Shown one piece after another: positions 33,201 to 45,897 of a DNA stretch of 64,000 nucleotides. Both the position numbers and the translations under genes were made by a program. The notes under the pieces are model-generated. The model worked only from the letters and a program-made list of their open reading frames with translations. It had not been told where the DNA came from and made no database searches. How positions within the stretch are numbered: the first letter of the stretch is position 1; each line of letters opens with the position of its first letter. The stretch comes from Parastagonospora avenae f. sp. tritici 18332-5 (Eukaryota > Ascomycota > Dothideomycetes > Pleosporales > Phaeosphaeriaceae), in contig JAFJTR010000012.1 of NCBI GenBank assembly GCA_022559985.1, positions 496,001 through 560,000 of the forward strand, in the 5' to 3' direction.

Positions 33201-36200
33201 TCATCATGTAGGTCGCATTATCTTGCTGATCTTGAAGGACTCGCTGGTGCTTGATACGCTCCGCTGCATGGATGTTGGACCGCCAATGGCTCGTCGATGT
33301 CTCGTGTTGGGTCCAAACATTGTCCGAAATAAGCTCTTCGGCCTGCCATTGCTTCAACTTCTCCTTGCGCTTCGAAATACGCTTGTGAGAAGTGTCCTCG
33401 GTCCGCTTGTTCTGATCATTTGCAAATTCTTCCCAGGTTCTGGACATGGAGCCGTAGAAGAAACTGTCTAGATCCGCCTTGTTCTTGTCGAACCACTGTA
33501 GAAATGTTTCGTTGTCAAGTTCAATCAATTTCTGGAAGCCGTCAAACAAGTCTTTCTTGCTAGGCTGCAAGGCATTCGCAAGAATTGTCGTCGTTTCGTA
33601 AGGCTTCTGCACCATGAGGAGTCGCCAGAAGTTTGCGGCAGCTAGCCGTACCTGTTCGTGATCGGACGCTAACTTCGTGTACAAGAGATAGCAAATCATC
33701 TTCAATGAGAAAGATTCATTGTTTGCGGACGACAGAATGATTGGCTGCCAATACACCATCTTCTCGAGAACGGCGCTGCTGTTGGACCCACTGTCAACAT
33801 CTTCGGGCTCCGCAAGCTGAAGCAGGGCAACCTTGAGGAATAGCCCGCGGATAGCCTGGATAGCTTGCGCGCACAATCTTACTGACTTCATCGTGGCAAT
33901 GTCGGGTCGCTCCAGATATTCGAGGAGGAAGCCATTGAAGTCAAGAAGTGCTTCTGCCCCATCCAAGAACCAGCCTTCGAAGACCGCTTCCGCCAGATGA
34001 CCTACAAATCGTGAGAGATTCGTTAGGACTCGTGGCTCATGTAGCAGGTTCTGATCAAGTTGTAAAGCATTCCTGACCGATGAAAGGGTCTGTCGGAGGA
34101 TGTACGACTCAAAGTATGCCTGGTGTTCTTGAAAGCCTGGTGGTGTCTTCATGAAGAGCCCAAGACCGGGAAAGTCCTTTCGGGTAAAGATCTGATCCTT
34201 GAACACCTCCAACACAACCTCGAGCATCGCCTCTACAACAGAAGATCCGACCTTCAGTGCTGTAGGAGCTGTTTTGCGTGGTGACATGATTGGGTTGAGA
34301 GATGGTTCCTTGGCTGCTTTCCTTGCTCTCTCTGCAGATACGAGCACGAATGAAGATGCTCTCCGGAAAGGAATCACACGCTGCGCAGAGCGCGCAGGTG
34401 AGACATCGAGGTTGCTCGTTCGGACGACCGGTCCTTCTTGGCCATTGCCACCCACATGCGGCTGAATGACAACATCCTGGCCTTCAAACGTCAAGGCTGA
34501 GCCTCTGGAGAGCAGTTCGGTCTCTGCGCTTACACTGTCGGATGTGACAATGACTGGGTAGAGCACGAAGAGGAGCTCTTGTACGTAGTTTGACATGTTT
34601 GCATAATCTCTGAAGGCTTCAGATCGTGAATGTAGCTCCGAGAGAAATTGTATTGCCGAGTTGAGAACAATTGCAAAGTCGGTTAGACGTTCCGACTGTG
34701 GTGCTTTCAAGTCTGACTGGGTTAGCACGAGTTTTGCTTGAGTAGATGTTGACTTACCAACTGTAGGTTGCTTCGCATTGAGAGACATTGTTCTTCGTCG
34801 CCCTCGTGTCACAGTAGCCTCTCCATTCTCTTGCTTGGAGGCCTCTGTCTCCGTGCGTCGCGTCTCTCGGTCGCGGACGATCGCCCGTAGACCAGTGTCC
34901 AGCATGGCGGAGATCACCGAAAAGATTTCCGGGTAGCATATCTTGAGTCTTGCTTGCGGCGAACGCATGATGAAAATGTCAACGAGATTGAAAACATCAA
35001 AATCTCTCTCAAAGTCAATAGTTGCAACGTCACGGTCGAACAAAATGGCAAAGCATATGGTCCATATGGCAGGCGTATTCCACCAATGACGAAGTCGATT
35101 CTTCATCAAAACGAAGCCGCCGGTCTTGTCGGCAAACTTCTTGACATATGATGAACCATTGACCACGAGGACCCGAGCTAGGATTGTGGCTCCTAGAACG
35201 ACCACTCTTTGGTCAGGTTCCGCAAGTAGGTATAGAAGCCATTTCCCTGTCACGTTCTTCGCGAAGCGTATGACTTCGTTGGGATTCTGAGGATCGCAAA
35301 GAAGCTCTGTCAAAAGGCGAAGAATCGCAATGCCAAGATCAGCAAGTGGAAGGCCAGCAGTGTCCGAAACACTTTGAGCAGGACTAGACGACCGAGGTGT
35401 AGCTCCGGGAGTCAAACTGGGTGGTGTGCCACGTCTCAAGCGCAGAATACTGCCCCTGGGTCGGAGCGTTCGCTGCTTGACATAGGATGCGCGGCTATCG
35501 TGCAGAGAATACGTAACGAAGAGCGATAGCGATCGGGCGTTCTCTCCGTTGAAGTTGATTTGCAGGAGAGCTTTGAAGGCATCCAAGAACAATTTGAACG
35601 TTTCTGGCGCGAAGCTCTCGCCTTTGAGTGCGTCTGTGAGTCGCTTTACCACGCCTGTTGCCATGTTAGTATCTGATGAGAACTCGTGACCACAATGCCA
35701 TACGTATTCTTTGGAAACGTTTTGCATTGTAATGATGGTGCTTGCTACCCTTGGCAAAATGTACAAATTGAGCGTAGTAGAGTTTTTGGGTGTCCAAAGA
35801 CGTCGCTCTACGCCAGATCTCGAGATCCACAAGGAGAACCCGATACGCAAGCGGATTAATGATTAGTGACTCAGTTGGTTCCTTCTCGTCATAGCCAACA
35901 AATTGGAGTATCTCACGTAGAAGGTCCTTGATGAAGATCTCGCAGTCTTCAGACGTCACGTCGAGAGAGGACGGGTTCCGCATGACCATACCACCCAAGG
36001 CGAACCCAATCTTCTGCCGCAAGACTTCGGCCAGAACAGCAAAGCCATTGCGTTGCTCCATGGCCTCGCAATTGCGCCAGTTCCCACCAACTGCCTCAAG
36101 GAGTATTTTGACTGCACGCAGCGTAGCGTCTAGGGATTCGGCAGCTTGCACAAGCTTCAGACCTACTGCGACACATCCTCCAATGCGCCAGATGGCGTCG

Positions 36201-38374
36201 TCGAGTGATTGAGGAACCACGACTACTGGATCGCCAGACAATCGACCGAATCCGCGAGCTTGAGAGAGCGCATCGTTGACGGATGGTACTGCAGCATTGA
36301 TAATGAGAGGCGTGCTGTGCGCCCTGGTGTACCTGTGCAGCGTCTTTGCTGACTCCCTTGACAGTGATTTGATCAATTGAGACTCGTCAACGGCATTCCT
36401 ATCGTCATCGTCCATAACGGAGCTTGGTGAGAAGCTGAGCAGTATCTTTGACTCTGGCATGAGCTGACTTGCGTTTGAGCGAATCGCCGCGACAATTTCG
36501 GAGCGCTCCTCTCTGCCCGGGTGCAAAATCTCATTGTACACGTGGAGTTCAGCTGATGTCCGGTAGGTCTGGAATGAACCAAGCCTGTCTTGAAAGTTTC
36601 CGCAGTATCGTGGACCTAGTTTGTGGTAGACAGCAATCAGCTCGTCAGACAAAGACTCAGAGAAGAGATGAAACGAAGCTACAGAGAGCTTCGATGCAAG
36701 TACATTCCTCCCTAAGCGAGGCGCAAGGTTGCGTGGTGTGCCTAGGAATGCCAGGATGTGATGTTTCGAAGTGCTCGAAGACATGGAAGCGAAACTCTCC
36801 TGGCTACTGTCTAGCACTGGGGGATGAGATGGATAGTGAGCTTTCATGGTCTCGGTGAATTCGCCATCGATGAACAGGGAGGCTTTCGCCGAGCCCATGC
36901 CGATGGCCTTTGCTCGTCGATGGACGATTGCAATATGATACCACCTACCCTCTTGGAAGCGGGGAGCCTTTTTGAACCTTACGCTTGGGACGACGCCAGA
37001 CGCATGGCCCATGTACGTCTGTAGGATGAAACAGCGGGTATCCTTCTCAAGATATGCCATCAAGAAGCAGGTCTGGGTATCGTCGTATGCACCAAATAGT
37101 GTGGTGTGGCAGTTGGTATCAAACTTGTCCACACGCATCCATGTAGCGAATGTATAGCCACTGCCAGGTGACACTGGTGGAAATGGGCGCCCGATGTCTG
37201 GGAGCTCAATGGCACTGAAGCCGTGCAGGGAAAGATCAAACTGTACGAACGGCGGGCTTCGCGATGATTGCATGCCGCGGAGTAGGTAGTCTGCCGCCTG
37301 GTCTGAGGTGGCTGCTTTGCGGAAAAGGTAATAGGCATCGTCCAGCTTGTTGATGCCGAACTCGATTAGAGTATTTGCCAGTTCCAGGAGCAGACCAGCT
37401 TCCGTAGGCGCGCACTTGTTGTCAAACAGGAGCGGTAGTATGATGCTGAGCACGCTGGTGACGTGCAGCGCTGCCTTGTTGTACGCAGAGAGTTTGGTGA
37501 TCTCAAGTATGGCCAGTAGCACGGATATAGAGAGCGGTTTTGACTTGGTGCCAGGGGCATCCTCCCCCGACAGTCCTTGCCAGAAGTGTAGTATGGTGGG
37601 CATGATATCAGAGTTTTGCAGGACTTCGGTGCCGCTGAAGATGGTCCGTATCTGGGTGCGCAGGGGCTCGAGATCTATCTCACCGTCGCTGTATACCGAC
37701 CGCGGGCTGGTCACAACGATTTCAGCTGGCTGTGAATCTGTGGGAGCGTCTGCTGCAGGGTCTTCTTCCTGCTTCGCCTGGGCCTCCTCAATCTTCTTGT
37801 CAATGTCTCTGAATATCCGAGTCACTGCCTCCTCGCCCAGTGCAAAAGCGAATAGGCACCCAAACAGCTGCTCCTGCCCCGCGTCGTCCCGCTTGCTCTC
37901 AGACTGACCGCCAAAGATGCCTGTGCTGCCCAGGGCCTGCTCCAACGCACTCCAGCCGTCATCTTCCACTCGTTTGGCGAAGAAGCGGCGGTTGCCCGCG
38001 TGCTCGTTCAGCGCATCGGAGAGCACGTCCAGCGTTGCCTTGATCACCTCGAAGAAATCGATGCGGTCGGGCGCCGACAGCTGGGCGGGCTTGTAGAAGC
38101 CGGAGAGGGAGCGGAGAGTCAGCAGCAGCACCTCGAAGCCCTGCACGTGACGGAAGGCGTCTTTGGTGTGTGTCTGGTCATTGGAGTCTATGAGCAGCTG
38201 GCGCATGCGGCGGAGGGCGTTGCTCTGCGTCTGGAGGACGTCGGCGGTGGACAGGGATGTCTCGGAGGCTTTGGTGAGCTCATCTGTAAGGCTACGGAGC
38301 TCGGCGATCTGGTTGTTCATGGGCGGGACCCTCGACGCGGCGGTCGAGGACCTGTGAGGCCGTGTCGTGGCCAT
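30214..38374 (-). CDS. BPH1: BEACH-WD40 protein, Bph1 (beige homologue) type
   Basis: A very large cytosolic protein of the LYST/neurobeachin class, involved in vesicle trafficking and vacuolar or endosomal membrane fission in other organisms. Five exons (35704-38374, 34758-35654, 30622-34712, 30389-30562 and 30214-30246) give 2,621 aa. The intron at 34713-34757 is only 45 nt and keeps frame; it is inferred from GTAAGT, GCTAAC and CAG. The other introns are forced by stop codons, and the last exon adds only ten residues (YEWDCVHRHH). Helical armadillo-like N-terminus; a concanavalin-like domain at about residues 395-520 (GYTFATWMRVDKFD, GRWYHIAIVH); a PH-BEACH domain from about 1830 (EGLLIVGKECLYLLDDFF, FLHRDVAMEAFF); the BEACH domain at about 2020-2300 (FHYLMFVNTLAGRTFNDL, YPVFPWVISNYES, IGIQDPRQ, FHYGTHYSSAMTVASYLMRL, DLIFGFKQRG, NVFHFMTY); then WD40 repeats. 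Convergent with the ArgRS gene and divergent from the protease. Confidence 0.93.
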
Positions 38375-39303
38375 CTTCAGTCAAGGCGGCCACGGCTGCG
38401 GGGGGTCGTGGTGGGCAGAGGGCGGGAGGGGAGAGGCACAATCATGTCTCTGTCACGCAGTAGACCAACATGCAGCAATCGTCACTGTCGGCTGTGCGGC
38501 CCAACAGTGAATCGATGTAGAGGAAAACAATTAGTACGTCGGCGTCGGCGTATAGCATCGATGCGTGCTGCCGTCTAAAACGGGAATAGAGCTTTTGGAC
38601 CCTGGATCTGTGACAGCAGCTGCGAACCGCCCAGGCAACTACGGCGGGCAATGCGGCCGCCACACGACGCCGGCGGAGAGCAGCTCGGAATGCACCATTG
38701 CTGAGGGTGTCGACAAGCTGCTCTAGCTCTCGATGCGTGCCTGATGTTCATTGCTATCGGCCTCACGCGCGTGCTTGGGGTGAGCTGCTGACTTGCGAGG
38801 CGTTCACGAGGACCATCCCAGCCGTCGTCGAATGGGGAAAGCCACAGCAAGCGTGGGTCAGGAATGCCTACACCCGCGCTCTGGTGCGCGCCTTCACGAG
38901 CTGTTGATGATGCCGGATGAAGCCGGACGCTCTGTATATCCTGAACATAAACCATCAACACAGCATCGATGACTCTTCTCCACGCGTCGGATTCATGTCG
39001 CGCGCGTGCATCAGGGCTGCTTCAGGCCTAGCCCGCCCCAGCCTCACTCCCGCACAGCCCGCCGTGTCGCGAATCAAGGTCACCTGTCGTCATGTGCAGC
39101 TCAAGTGGGTCCATGCATCCTCGGCCTTGATAAGAGCTCCATCGCCATAGCTACCCGCCCCAGCTCAAACACCTCCTCCCCATCATCTCTCCCCCACACC
39201 ACACGCCTCTCTCTGCTTCTTCTCTCCATCTCCATCACTGTTCTTTGTCCCTCTCCCCTCTCCCATCTGTATAACTCGCTGTGCGAGACACCCAACCGCC
39301 ATC
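38375..39303. other. Divergent promoter region between BPH1 and the vacuolar protease
   Basis: This is about 930 bp without a gene. The right end is strongly C/T-rich, as in the leader of a highly expressed fungal gene. A GATAAG motif lies at about 39129. Both genes must be driven from here. Confidence 0.55.
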
Positions 39304-41255
39304 ATGAGGTACTCCGCCATGTCGCTGCTGCCGGCCCTCGCCGCAGCATCGCCCATGATGCAGACGGGCACCATCCACCAGGGCGCTGCTCCCATCATGT
39401 CCACCACCAACGCCAAGGAGGTGCCCAACTCGTACATGGTCGTCTTCAAGAAGCACGTCAAGGAGAGCCACGCAAAGGAGCACCACGAGTGGGTGCAGAG
39501 CATCCACACAAAGAGTGAGAGCGAGCGCATGGAGCTGCGAAAGCGCTCCCAGTTCCCCATCACAACCGAGGTCTTTGACGGTCTCAAGCACACATACAAC
39601 ATTATCGGTGGCATGGTTGGCTACTCGGGTCACTTTGACGACGAGACCATCGAGGCCATCCGAAGACACCCAGATGTAAGTTGCGCTCCTTTCCATTTCC
39701 TATGACGATCGTGTGAGTTTAGACTTGGTTGTCTGCCTGTGGTGCGAGGCGAGTCTGGCTCTTGGCAGCTCCCTGGAGGCGGAAGAGACCACAGAACAGC
39801 TTCATCTGAGCTCTCATCAGCATCCGACAGCAGTCGAGATCAAAGACGATGGGCTCAGAAACAGCTTCTGGGTGCTTCTTCGCCACACGAGCCGTCCCAG
39901 CCTCCAGCGCCCGCCATGGCGGCCTTATCTCCGCAGGCAGCTCCGAGACACGCAATCAGTCGCAATCACACGTGACGCCAGACACTCAGGTACCCGCAGC
40001 ACAGCACGCTAACGCACCCCAGGTTGACTACATCGAGCGCGACTCCGAGGTCCACACCATGGGCGGTGACAGCCACGAGACAGAGAAGAACGCTCCCTGG
40101 GGTCTTGCCCGTATCTCCCACCGTGACTCGCTGAGCTTCGGTACCTACAACAAGTACCTCTACGCCGCCGACGGTGGTGAGGGTGTCGATGTTTACGTCA
40201 TCGACACCGGTACCAACTACAAGCACGTCGACTTTGAGGGTCGCGCGCACTGGGGCAAGACCATCCCCAACGGCGATGCCGACGAGGATGGCAACGGCCA
40301 CGGCACTCACTGCTCCGGCACCGTCGCTGGAAAGCGCTACGGTGTCGCCAAGAAGGCCAGCGTCTACGCCGTCAAGGTGCTCCGCTCCAACGGCTCCGGC
40401 ACCATGTCCGACGTCGTCAAGGGCGTCGAGTACGCTGCTCAGGCCCACACCAAGGCTGTGAAGGAGGCCAAGGACGGCAAGAAGAAGGGCTTCAAGGGCT
40501 CTGCCGCCAACATGTCCCTCGGTGGTGGCAAGTCTACCACTCTTGACCTCGCTGTCAACGCCGCTGTCGATGCTGGTATCCACTTTGCTGTCGCTGCCGG
40601 TAACGACAACGCCGACTCTTGCAACTACTCCCCTGCTGCGGCTGAGAATGCCGTCACTGTCGGTGCCTCCACTCTGAATGATGAGCGTGCGTACTTCTCC
40701 AACTTCGGAAAGTGCAACGACATCTTCGCCCCTGGCCTGAACATCCTTTCCACTTGGATCGGCTCTGAGCACGCCACCAACACCATCTCCGGTACCTCCA
40801 TGGCCTCTCCCCACATTGCTGGTCTCCTGGCCTACCTCCTGTCTCTCCAGCCCTCCAAGGACTCTGCCTTTGCTGTCGCCGACATCACCCCCAAGAAGCT
40901 CAAGGCCAACCTCATCTCCATCGCCACCGTCGGTGCTCTCTCTGACGTCCCCAGCAACACCAAGAACATCCTCGCATGGAACGGTGGTGGCTCATCCAAC
41001 TACACCGACATCGTCGAGCAGGGTGGCTACACCGTCAAGAAGGCCGCCGAGAAGGACGAGTCTGAGTTCCGCATCGCCATCCCTTCCCTCTCTGAGATCG
41101 AGAAGGACATTGAGGGCGAGTACGAGAAGGCCAAGGCCGCTGCCTCCCGAACCGGCTCCAAGCTTGAGAAGCTCGAGCACGAGATTGAGGACTTTGTCGC
41201 CGAGGAGATGACATCGCTCTTTGACGAGTTCAAGCAGCGCGTCGCTCGCGAGTAA
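39304..41255 (+). CDS. Vacuolar subtilisin-like serine protease (proteinase B type)
   Basis: This is a proteinase-K-type endopeptidase of the vacuole that degrades proteins and activates other hydrolases. Two exons (39304-39675 and 40023-41255) give 534 aa. A short signal peptide (MRYSAMSLLPALAAASP) is followed by an inhibitor I9-type propeptide (SYMVVFKKHVKE, and YSGHFDDETIEAIRRHPD before the intron). The catalytic domain has Asp in VYVIDTGTN, His in GNGHGTHCSGTVAG and Ser in SGTSMASPHIAGL; the oxyanion Asn is in AVAAGNDNADSC. A charged, coiled-coil-like C-terminal tail of about 85 residues (KLEKLEHEIEDFVAEEM) is typical of the fungal vacuolar class; related mould proteins are described as major allergens. 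The intron is 347 nt, far longer than its neighbours. Codon use is strongly biased towards C-ending codons, suggesting high expression. The gene looks complete. Confidence 0.94.
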
Positions 41256-42748
41256 GATGGTTTCGGAGCATGTGAAATTGCTTTGAGGCTTTTGTATTCG
41301 CTTAGCTTATTGGAAGGATGGACATGGCGTCGGGTTTTCTCTCTACATGGTGCATATCTTCGTATCTCCTTGGGATTAGTTTGAATTGCAGGCATACATT
41401 ATCTAGGAATGGTACACATGAAAGAACACCTTTTGTCTTTTTGTGCATGTTTGTGAATGTTATGTGCATTTGCCAATCTTCGTTCGTTCAAGACGAGGGA
41501 CCTGATTTAAGAGATTTTCTAAGCAAACACCTAATCCTCTCTATCTACTGCTCAAGTTCTCTAAATCGGGAAGGGGATCAGCTTGCATACGCTGTCTAAC
41601 GGATGTATTCATGGCGAGAGATACTCTCTTTCATCCCATTTAGCTGTCTCGGGGAGATGACCTTCATTTGTGACAATGTGCGAGAGGGTGGACGGACGAA
41701 TTATTCCGCGGGGTTTCAACGGGGGTGAGAGAGAGTGGACGTTGGACGTCGGTTGTAGACTTCATATGTACCTACTTGTTCAGATCCAGGGTGGATTCAG
41801 GGTACTGGAGATTGAATTCGTTAGTGTGAGTGTGTGTGAGTGTGTGTGAGTGCGTGTGAGTAAGTGTGAGTGTGTACCTGGGGCTGGTTTGGAGGGCGGA
41901 GGGAGGATGTAAAGGAGAGAGGGGATAGGATATGGATTTGATAATGTATCCAGTATCTTGGTGGGAAAGGCTTCATCTTTGTTCACATTCAACCTGGTGA
42001 GAAGCACATATCGTCTACACATGGTTGCGTGCGTGTTCTGATTGGTTCACCGCGTGGTGCATAGACATGGGCGGGAGTTTGGTGAGAGGGGTGTGCATGC
42101 TGGGGATTGGGATGGGACGTGGTGTCGGCGTATGATGTAGGGAGGTGTTGAGAGGTATTGCAGTTGTGATGCTGGCAGATGATACGAGGTGGCATTGGAG
42201 AGTACGGGAGTCCAGATTTTAAATGGATGTGCGGTCGAGGAAATGCGGTTGAGGAAGGGTAAGGGTATATGTGTAGGTGAGCAAGACGGGTACATATGTA
42301 GATGCTGACGAAAGCTGGGGCGCCTTGAGTGGTTATAGGAGTGCTTTGGAGCAGTACAGTATCGGTGTGGGCAGCTCTACTGGTGCAGCGTTGGTTGTCT
42401 AGATGTATGTCCGATTGGAAGATTTTGTGGGAGTGAGTAAATGCGCAGGTTGTGAGATGGAGCACTAAGTGTTACTAATTGGATGATTTTGAGGTATGTT
42501 CGTGCGTCGATGCGATATTCAAGGTGTGTATGGGAGGAAAGCTGGTTTGTTAATTTGTGAAATTGTGATGGAAGCGAGGCAGATCAACATTTTTCGGAGT
42601 GACAAGAGGCACGGCTCGAGATGTAAGATCAGTTATGTGCTATGGAAGTCTCATTCTAGGTAGTCAAGCAGCTCCTGCGAGCCTGGACCCTGTGTCATCG
42701 ACTGCTCAGGTGTGTTTTGTCGTGAGACAGCCGAAACGTCTTCTCCGA
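41256..42748. other. Intergenic stretch of about 1.5 kb
   Basis: No gene is seen. It contains a GT-rich microsatellite (listed separately) and G/T-rich plus-strand sequence, giving long but low-complexity minus-strand ORFs (Pro/His/Thr/Ser-rich) that I do not accept as genes. Confidence 0.5.
41824..41875. repeat. GT-rich minisatellite, decamer unit
   Basis: About five imperfect copies of the decamer TGTGTGTGAG lie in tandem, with scattered point differences (GCG, TAAG). This is a simple repeat with no coding significance. Confidence 0.8.
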
Positions 42749-43581
42749 TCACCACCGAAGCGGATCTACCTCATCAAGCACATTATCCCCGCCAGCTTTG
42801 TAGTTGTGGGCTAGCAGCTCGTACATCAGCCCCGGTCGCTTCTCGAGGAACGATTTGATGTTGTCCTTCTTAACAAGATACTGCCTATGCTCCAGCAGCA
42901 TTGCCTTTACAATTTCTCGAAGACCCGGGTCCGACTCGGGAGTGGAAATGAAAACATGCTCAGCCACGCCAGGGAAGGCTTCCATGTTCCAGAATACAGT
43001 GCAGGCCGCTTTAAACTTCACCGCTGCTAGATCCTGCAAGCCGGGAACATCATATTTGTCTGCGAGGGAGTAGAGTTTGGAGTGAACAAGAAGTTGGGAG
43101 TCGTCGCCCTTGGGAGTTGTGGCTGCGGCTGCAGCTGCGGAAACGGTTGGACAGATCCTGCAGGTGAGGCCGCGACAATCCCAGGTACAGTTCCAGCCAC
43201 AAGTGTGGTGATCGCATAGTACAGGGAAAACGTGACTCCTGCTATATGAGTGAGGAAACACGGACTGTGGCAACGGATTTGCTGGCAAATCATTAGAGGG
43301 AAGTCCCGGGGTGTATTCGCCGGTGTAGAGGAATTCGAGTAACCGTGCGATAATCTTGGGTTCGTCGTCGGGCAGGTCGATCTCGTTCTCTGCCGCTTCC
43401 TTCTTTCGTGTTAGCAATATATCAGGTCACATTTTTGGTAATGACAACTTACTCGGCCAACTGCAAATCGCTCAGGGCGCTCGAAGAAGCCACATCGCGT
43501 GCAAACAATGTTCTGGTGGACCTTATGCGTCTCGTCGCCACAGGTGATCGTGAGATCGGAGTTCTCTCCAGAGTCAAGGAG
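42749..43581 (-). CDS. BTB/POZ protein with Cys-rich insert, copy 1 (5' end unresolved)
   Basis: BTB/POZ proteins usually dimerise and often act as CUL3 ubiquitin-ligase adaptors. The core starts near LLDSGENSDLTITCGDE, with KVHQNIVCTRCGFFERPERF to 43453. A 50-nt intron (43403-43452, GCTAAC branch) leads to EAAENEIDLPDDEPKIIARL, LEFLYTGEYTPGL, an insert CDHHTCGWNCTWDCRGLTC, and then LLVHSKLYSLADKYDVPGLQ and a helical C-terminus, ending at 42749. I find no ATG in frame ahead of the core. Upstream open sequence (to 43765) lacks Met and meets the core out of frame, so either an unseen exon supplies the start or the 5' end is broken. A splice from 43634 to 43563 would restore frame but delete the LLDSG segment. 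Copies 2 and 3 lie behind it on the same strand. Confidence 0.65.
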
Positions 43582-43984
43582 ACTGTCGCAATGTTAGTGA
43601 TTTCTCAACCGCGCGAAATACGACTTTCCATACTTCTTGACTGAGGTCAGCAGCTCTCCACTGGTCCTGGCGGCTATGGCGTGAGTTGCTTGCTATGAAA
43701 TCGTTCTTGGGAGTTGCTGTTGTTGTGTGAAGTTGGGCAGTCAGGTCAGATGAAGGTGAAGACAAGGGAGGAGCTAAGCTAGTTCAGATTTGTAAGGCTA
43801 TCACAGGTGAAGGTGAGGCGGGGCGGCCGACACCTTGTATCCAATAACCTAACAATCAAACTCTGCAGCAAATCCTAATGACGATCATTATCGGTGATAG
43901 CTCAGCGCATCAGTTATTCGTACTTGTACGCATGTTCTCCGTCCTTCAGCTTCCATGCAGCTTGCCGCCATCGCACGCTTTCTC

Positions 43985-45386
43985 TCAAATCTTGATCCAT
44001 CCTAGGTCCTTTGCGCGCATCTTCAGTAGACCAACAGCTAAACCGCCAAACTCAGTAAGTAGAGCCTCGACCGCGGGTTTGTTGAGCAAACCCATGTGCT
44101 GAGACAGGATGTTGCTGATGACATCCCTCAGGCCTTTGTCGTCTTCTGGAGTGGTGCTGAAGGCACAGTGAGCTGCGGGAGCGAACTGCTCACTGTCCCA
44201 GTACTTGGCAGAGGCACGCAGGAACTTCCAGCGGGCGAGATGCTTGAGACCGGTGACATTGTACTTGTCGCCGATTTCATACATCTTCGCGTGGAGGAGG
44301 GGCTGCTCGGCATCGCCATCAGGAGGCGGTAGGGCAATAGGTTCGGCATTAAGACAGCAGGTGTTAGTTGGCTTTACACTGAATGCGAAATGGGAAATAA
44401 CGATAACTAGGAATACATTCTGTTTGGTTGTTCCTGATTGATTGTATCTACCAAGGAGAACTACAGAAGTGATGGCTCAGGAGTTCTGGTCTGAGCGCTG
44501 CTCGGACGTTGCGATCAGTGCGCTGCTCAGACGCCACGATCAGTGCGTCTGATCGCGTAGCTTAGATATTGAGAATACTTATGATCCGGCAGCAGGATCT
44601 GCATACGAAATCCTTACACCAGGGGCCGTAGGCTCCACAGTGACTGCCCCAGGCGTGGTGGTTGCACACTGCCGGCGTCGCACAACCATTTGGTCCACAT
44701 GTATACGGGAACTCGTAATGATAGTAGGAACTGCGAGGGCCGTTGTATTTGATCTCGGTAACCTCATCCGAGCATCGGCCATCGGGTAGCTCCGGATCAT
44801 ACTCTCCACCGTACATGTACTGGATAAGGAGCTTGACAACCGCTGGTTCATCCTCTGGAAGATCAACTTTGCCCTCGTCGGACTCCTAGTATACAAAATC
44901 AGTACATCTAATTCCAGTTGTGATCTAGTTCAACTGTCAGATTGAATGGGTTTAGTGGATGGATCTGAGTTGAAGTGTAATGACTTGATTGATCGTTCTG
45001 TCCTGTCGTTTCTGCTATGTGTTCTTGTTTTGTTTGCGGTGTCACACCCGAGCTTTGTGTTACTTGACTATTCCTAGTCATGAAGATGATCACGCGCAAT
45101 ACCCGCTATCTGACAGCAACTAGTCCTCTAATACGCGACATATCTGACATAAACATACCTTTCCTGAGAAATTTTCTGCGCGTTCAAAGAAGCCTGAGCG
45201 AGCGCAGACTATTGACTTATGCACGTTGTACGTGTCTCCATGGCAGGTGATGATGAGATCAGAGTAATTTCCGGTATCGAGAATGCTGTAATGCGTTGGA
45301 ACCCTATACACGAACACCGGGCGCGTGATAATCACCTCTTCAAGATGCCGGCGAGCTCGTCGCGAATGTTGTCTGCTATGGTGCAA
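43985..45386 (-). CDS. BTB/POZ protein with Cys-rich insert, copy 2 (ends and last intron uncertain)
   Basis: This is a paralogue of copies 1 and 3. The first exon part (45159-45386) encodes YSILDTGNYSDLIITCHGDT and NVHKSIVCARSGFFERAENF and ends at a GTATGT donor. The second (up to 44885) encodes ESDEGKVDLPEDEPAVVKLL, IQYMYGGEYDPELPDG and the insert CGPNGCATPAVCNHHAWGSH, then WCKDFVCRSCC. Read straight on, a stop follows at about 44562. The C-terminal half lies at about 44430-43985 in another frame: LLHAKMYEIGDKYNVTGLKH to the end LGWIKI. A phase-0 intron from GTATGC (after WCKDF) to an acceptor CCAAACAG would join them; other donors are possible. No in-frame ATG was found for the first exon, so the true start is upstream or lost. 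It could be intact with unusual introns, or an early pseudogene. Confidence 0.55.
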
Positions 45387-45897
45387 GTTGAGCCAAAACT
45401 ATTCCAAATGCTGGTTTGGAAACGTGCGTGCGCGAGGAATTCCAGGATTTATTAAGATCAGCGGGCGGACGCGTTTGCTCTCTTGCACTAGCGCGGAGAG
45501 AGTGAAAGGCAGACCCTCAAAGCGGCAAGCCGCGTCATTCCCGGGAGTGTGGATGGAGGCTACTCTTGAAAATCCCACTGCCTGTAGGCTAATGTAAGGC
45601 AAACCGCTTTTCATATAGTAAACTATTGATAACCTTGGAATCAGTTTAAAAAGATTTCGCGGAACATATTGAACTAATCCTTTGTGGAGTTTGCGAACGT
45701 CCTGCTCATCTGAGAACCTTGCTTGTATATAGCATGATTTTCATTCATGTGACACTGTCCATCTACTTGCGTGGCGCCAGTTCACCCCGACTCCTTCGCC
45801 CACGTGATCAAAAAGCTTGCCGCCAGTCTATTGGTGTCACAAACCAACGCGAAAATCTCCAGCTCGCTCAGAAGCTCCACATGCCCTGATAGTAGCC

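Noticed and set aside
39966..40814. 282-codon minus-strand ORF antisense to the protease
   Set aside because: Gly/Val/Asp-rich shadow caused by the strongly C-biased third codon positions of the protease gene.
41989..42465. 158-codon minus-strand ORF
   Set aside because: His/Thr/Pro/Ser-rich translation of G/T-rich DNA next to a GT minisatellite; no domain.
43634..43765. Upstream open stretch as first exon of BTB copy 1
   Set aside because: It lacks an ATG and can join the BTB core only by a splice that deletes the conserved LLDSG segment; kept only as a possibility in the copy 1 entry.
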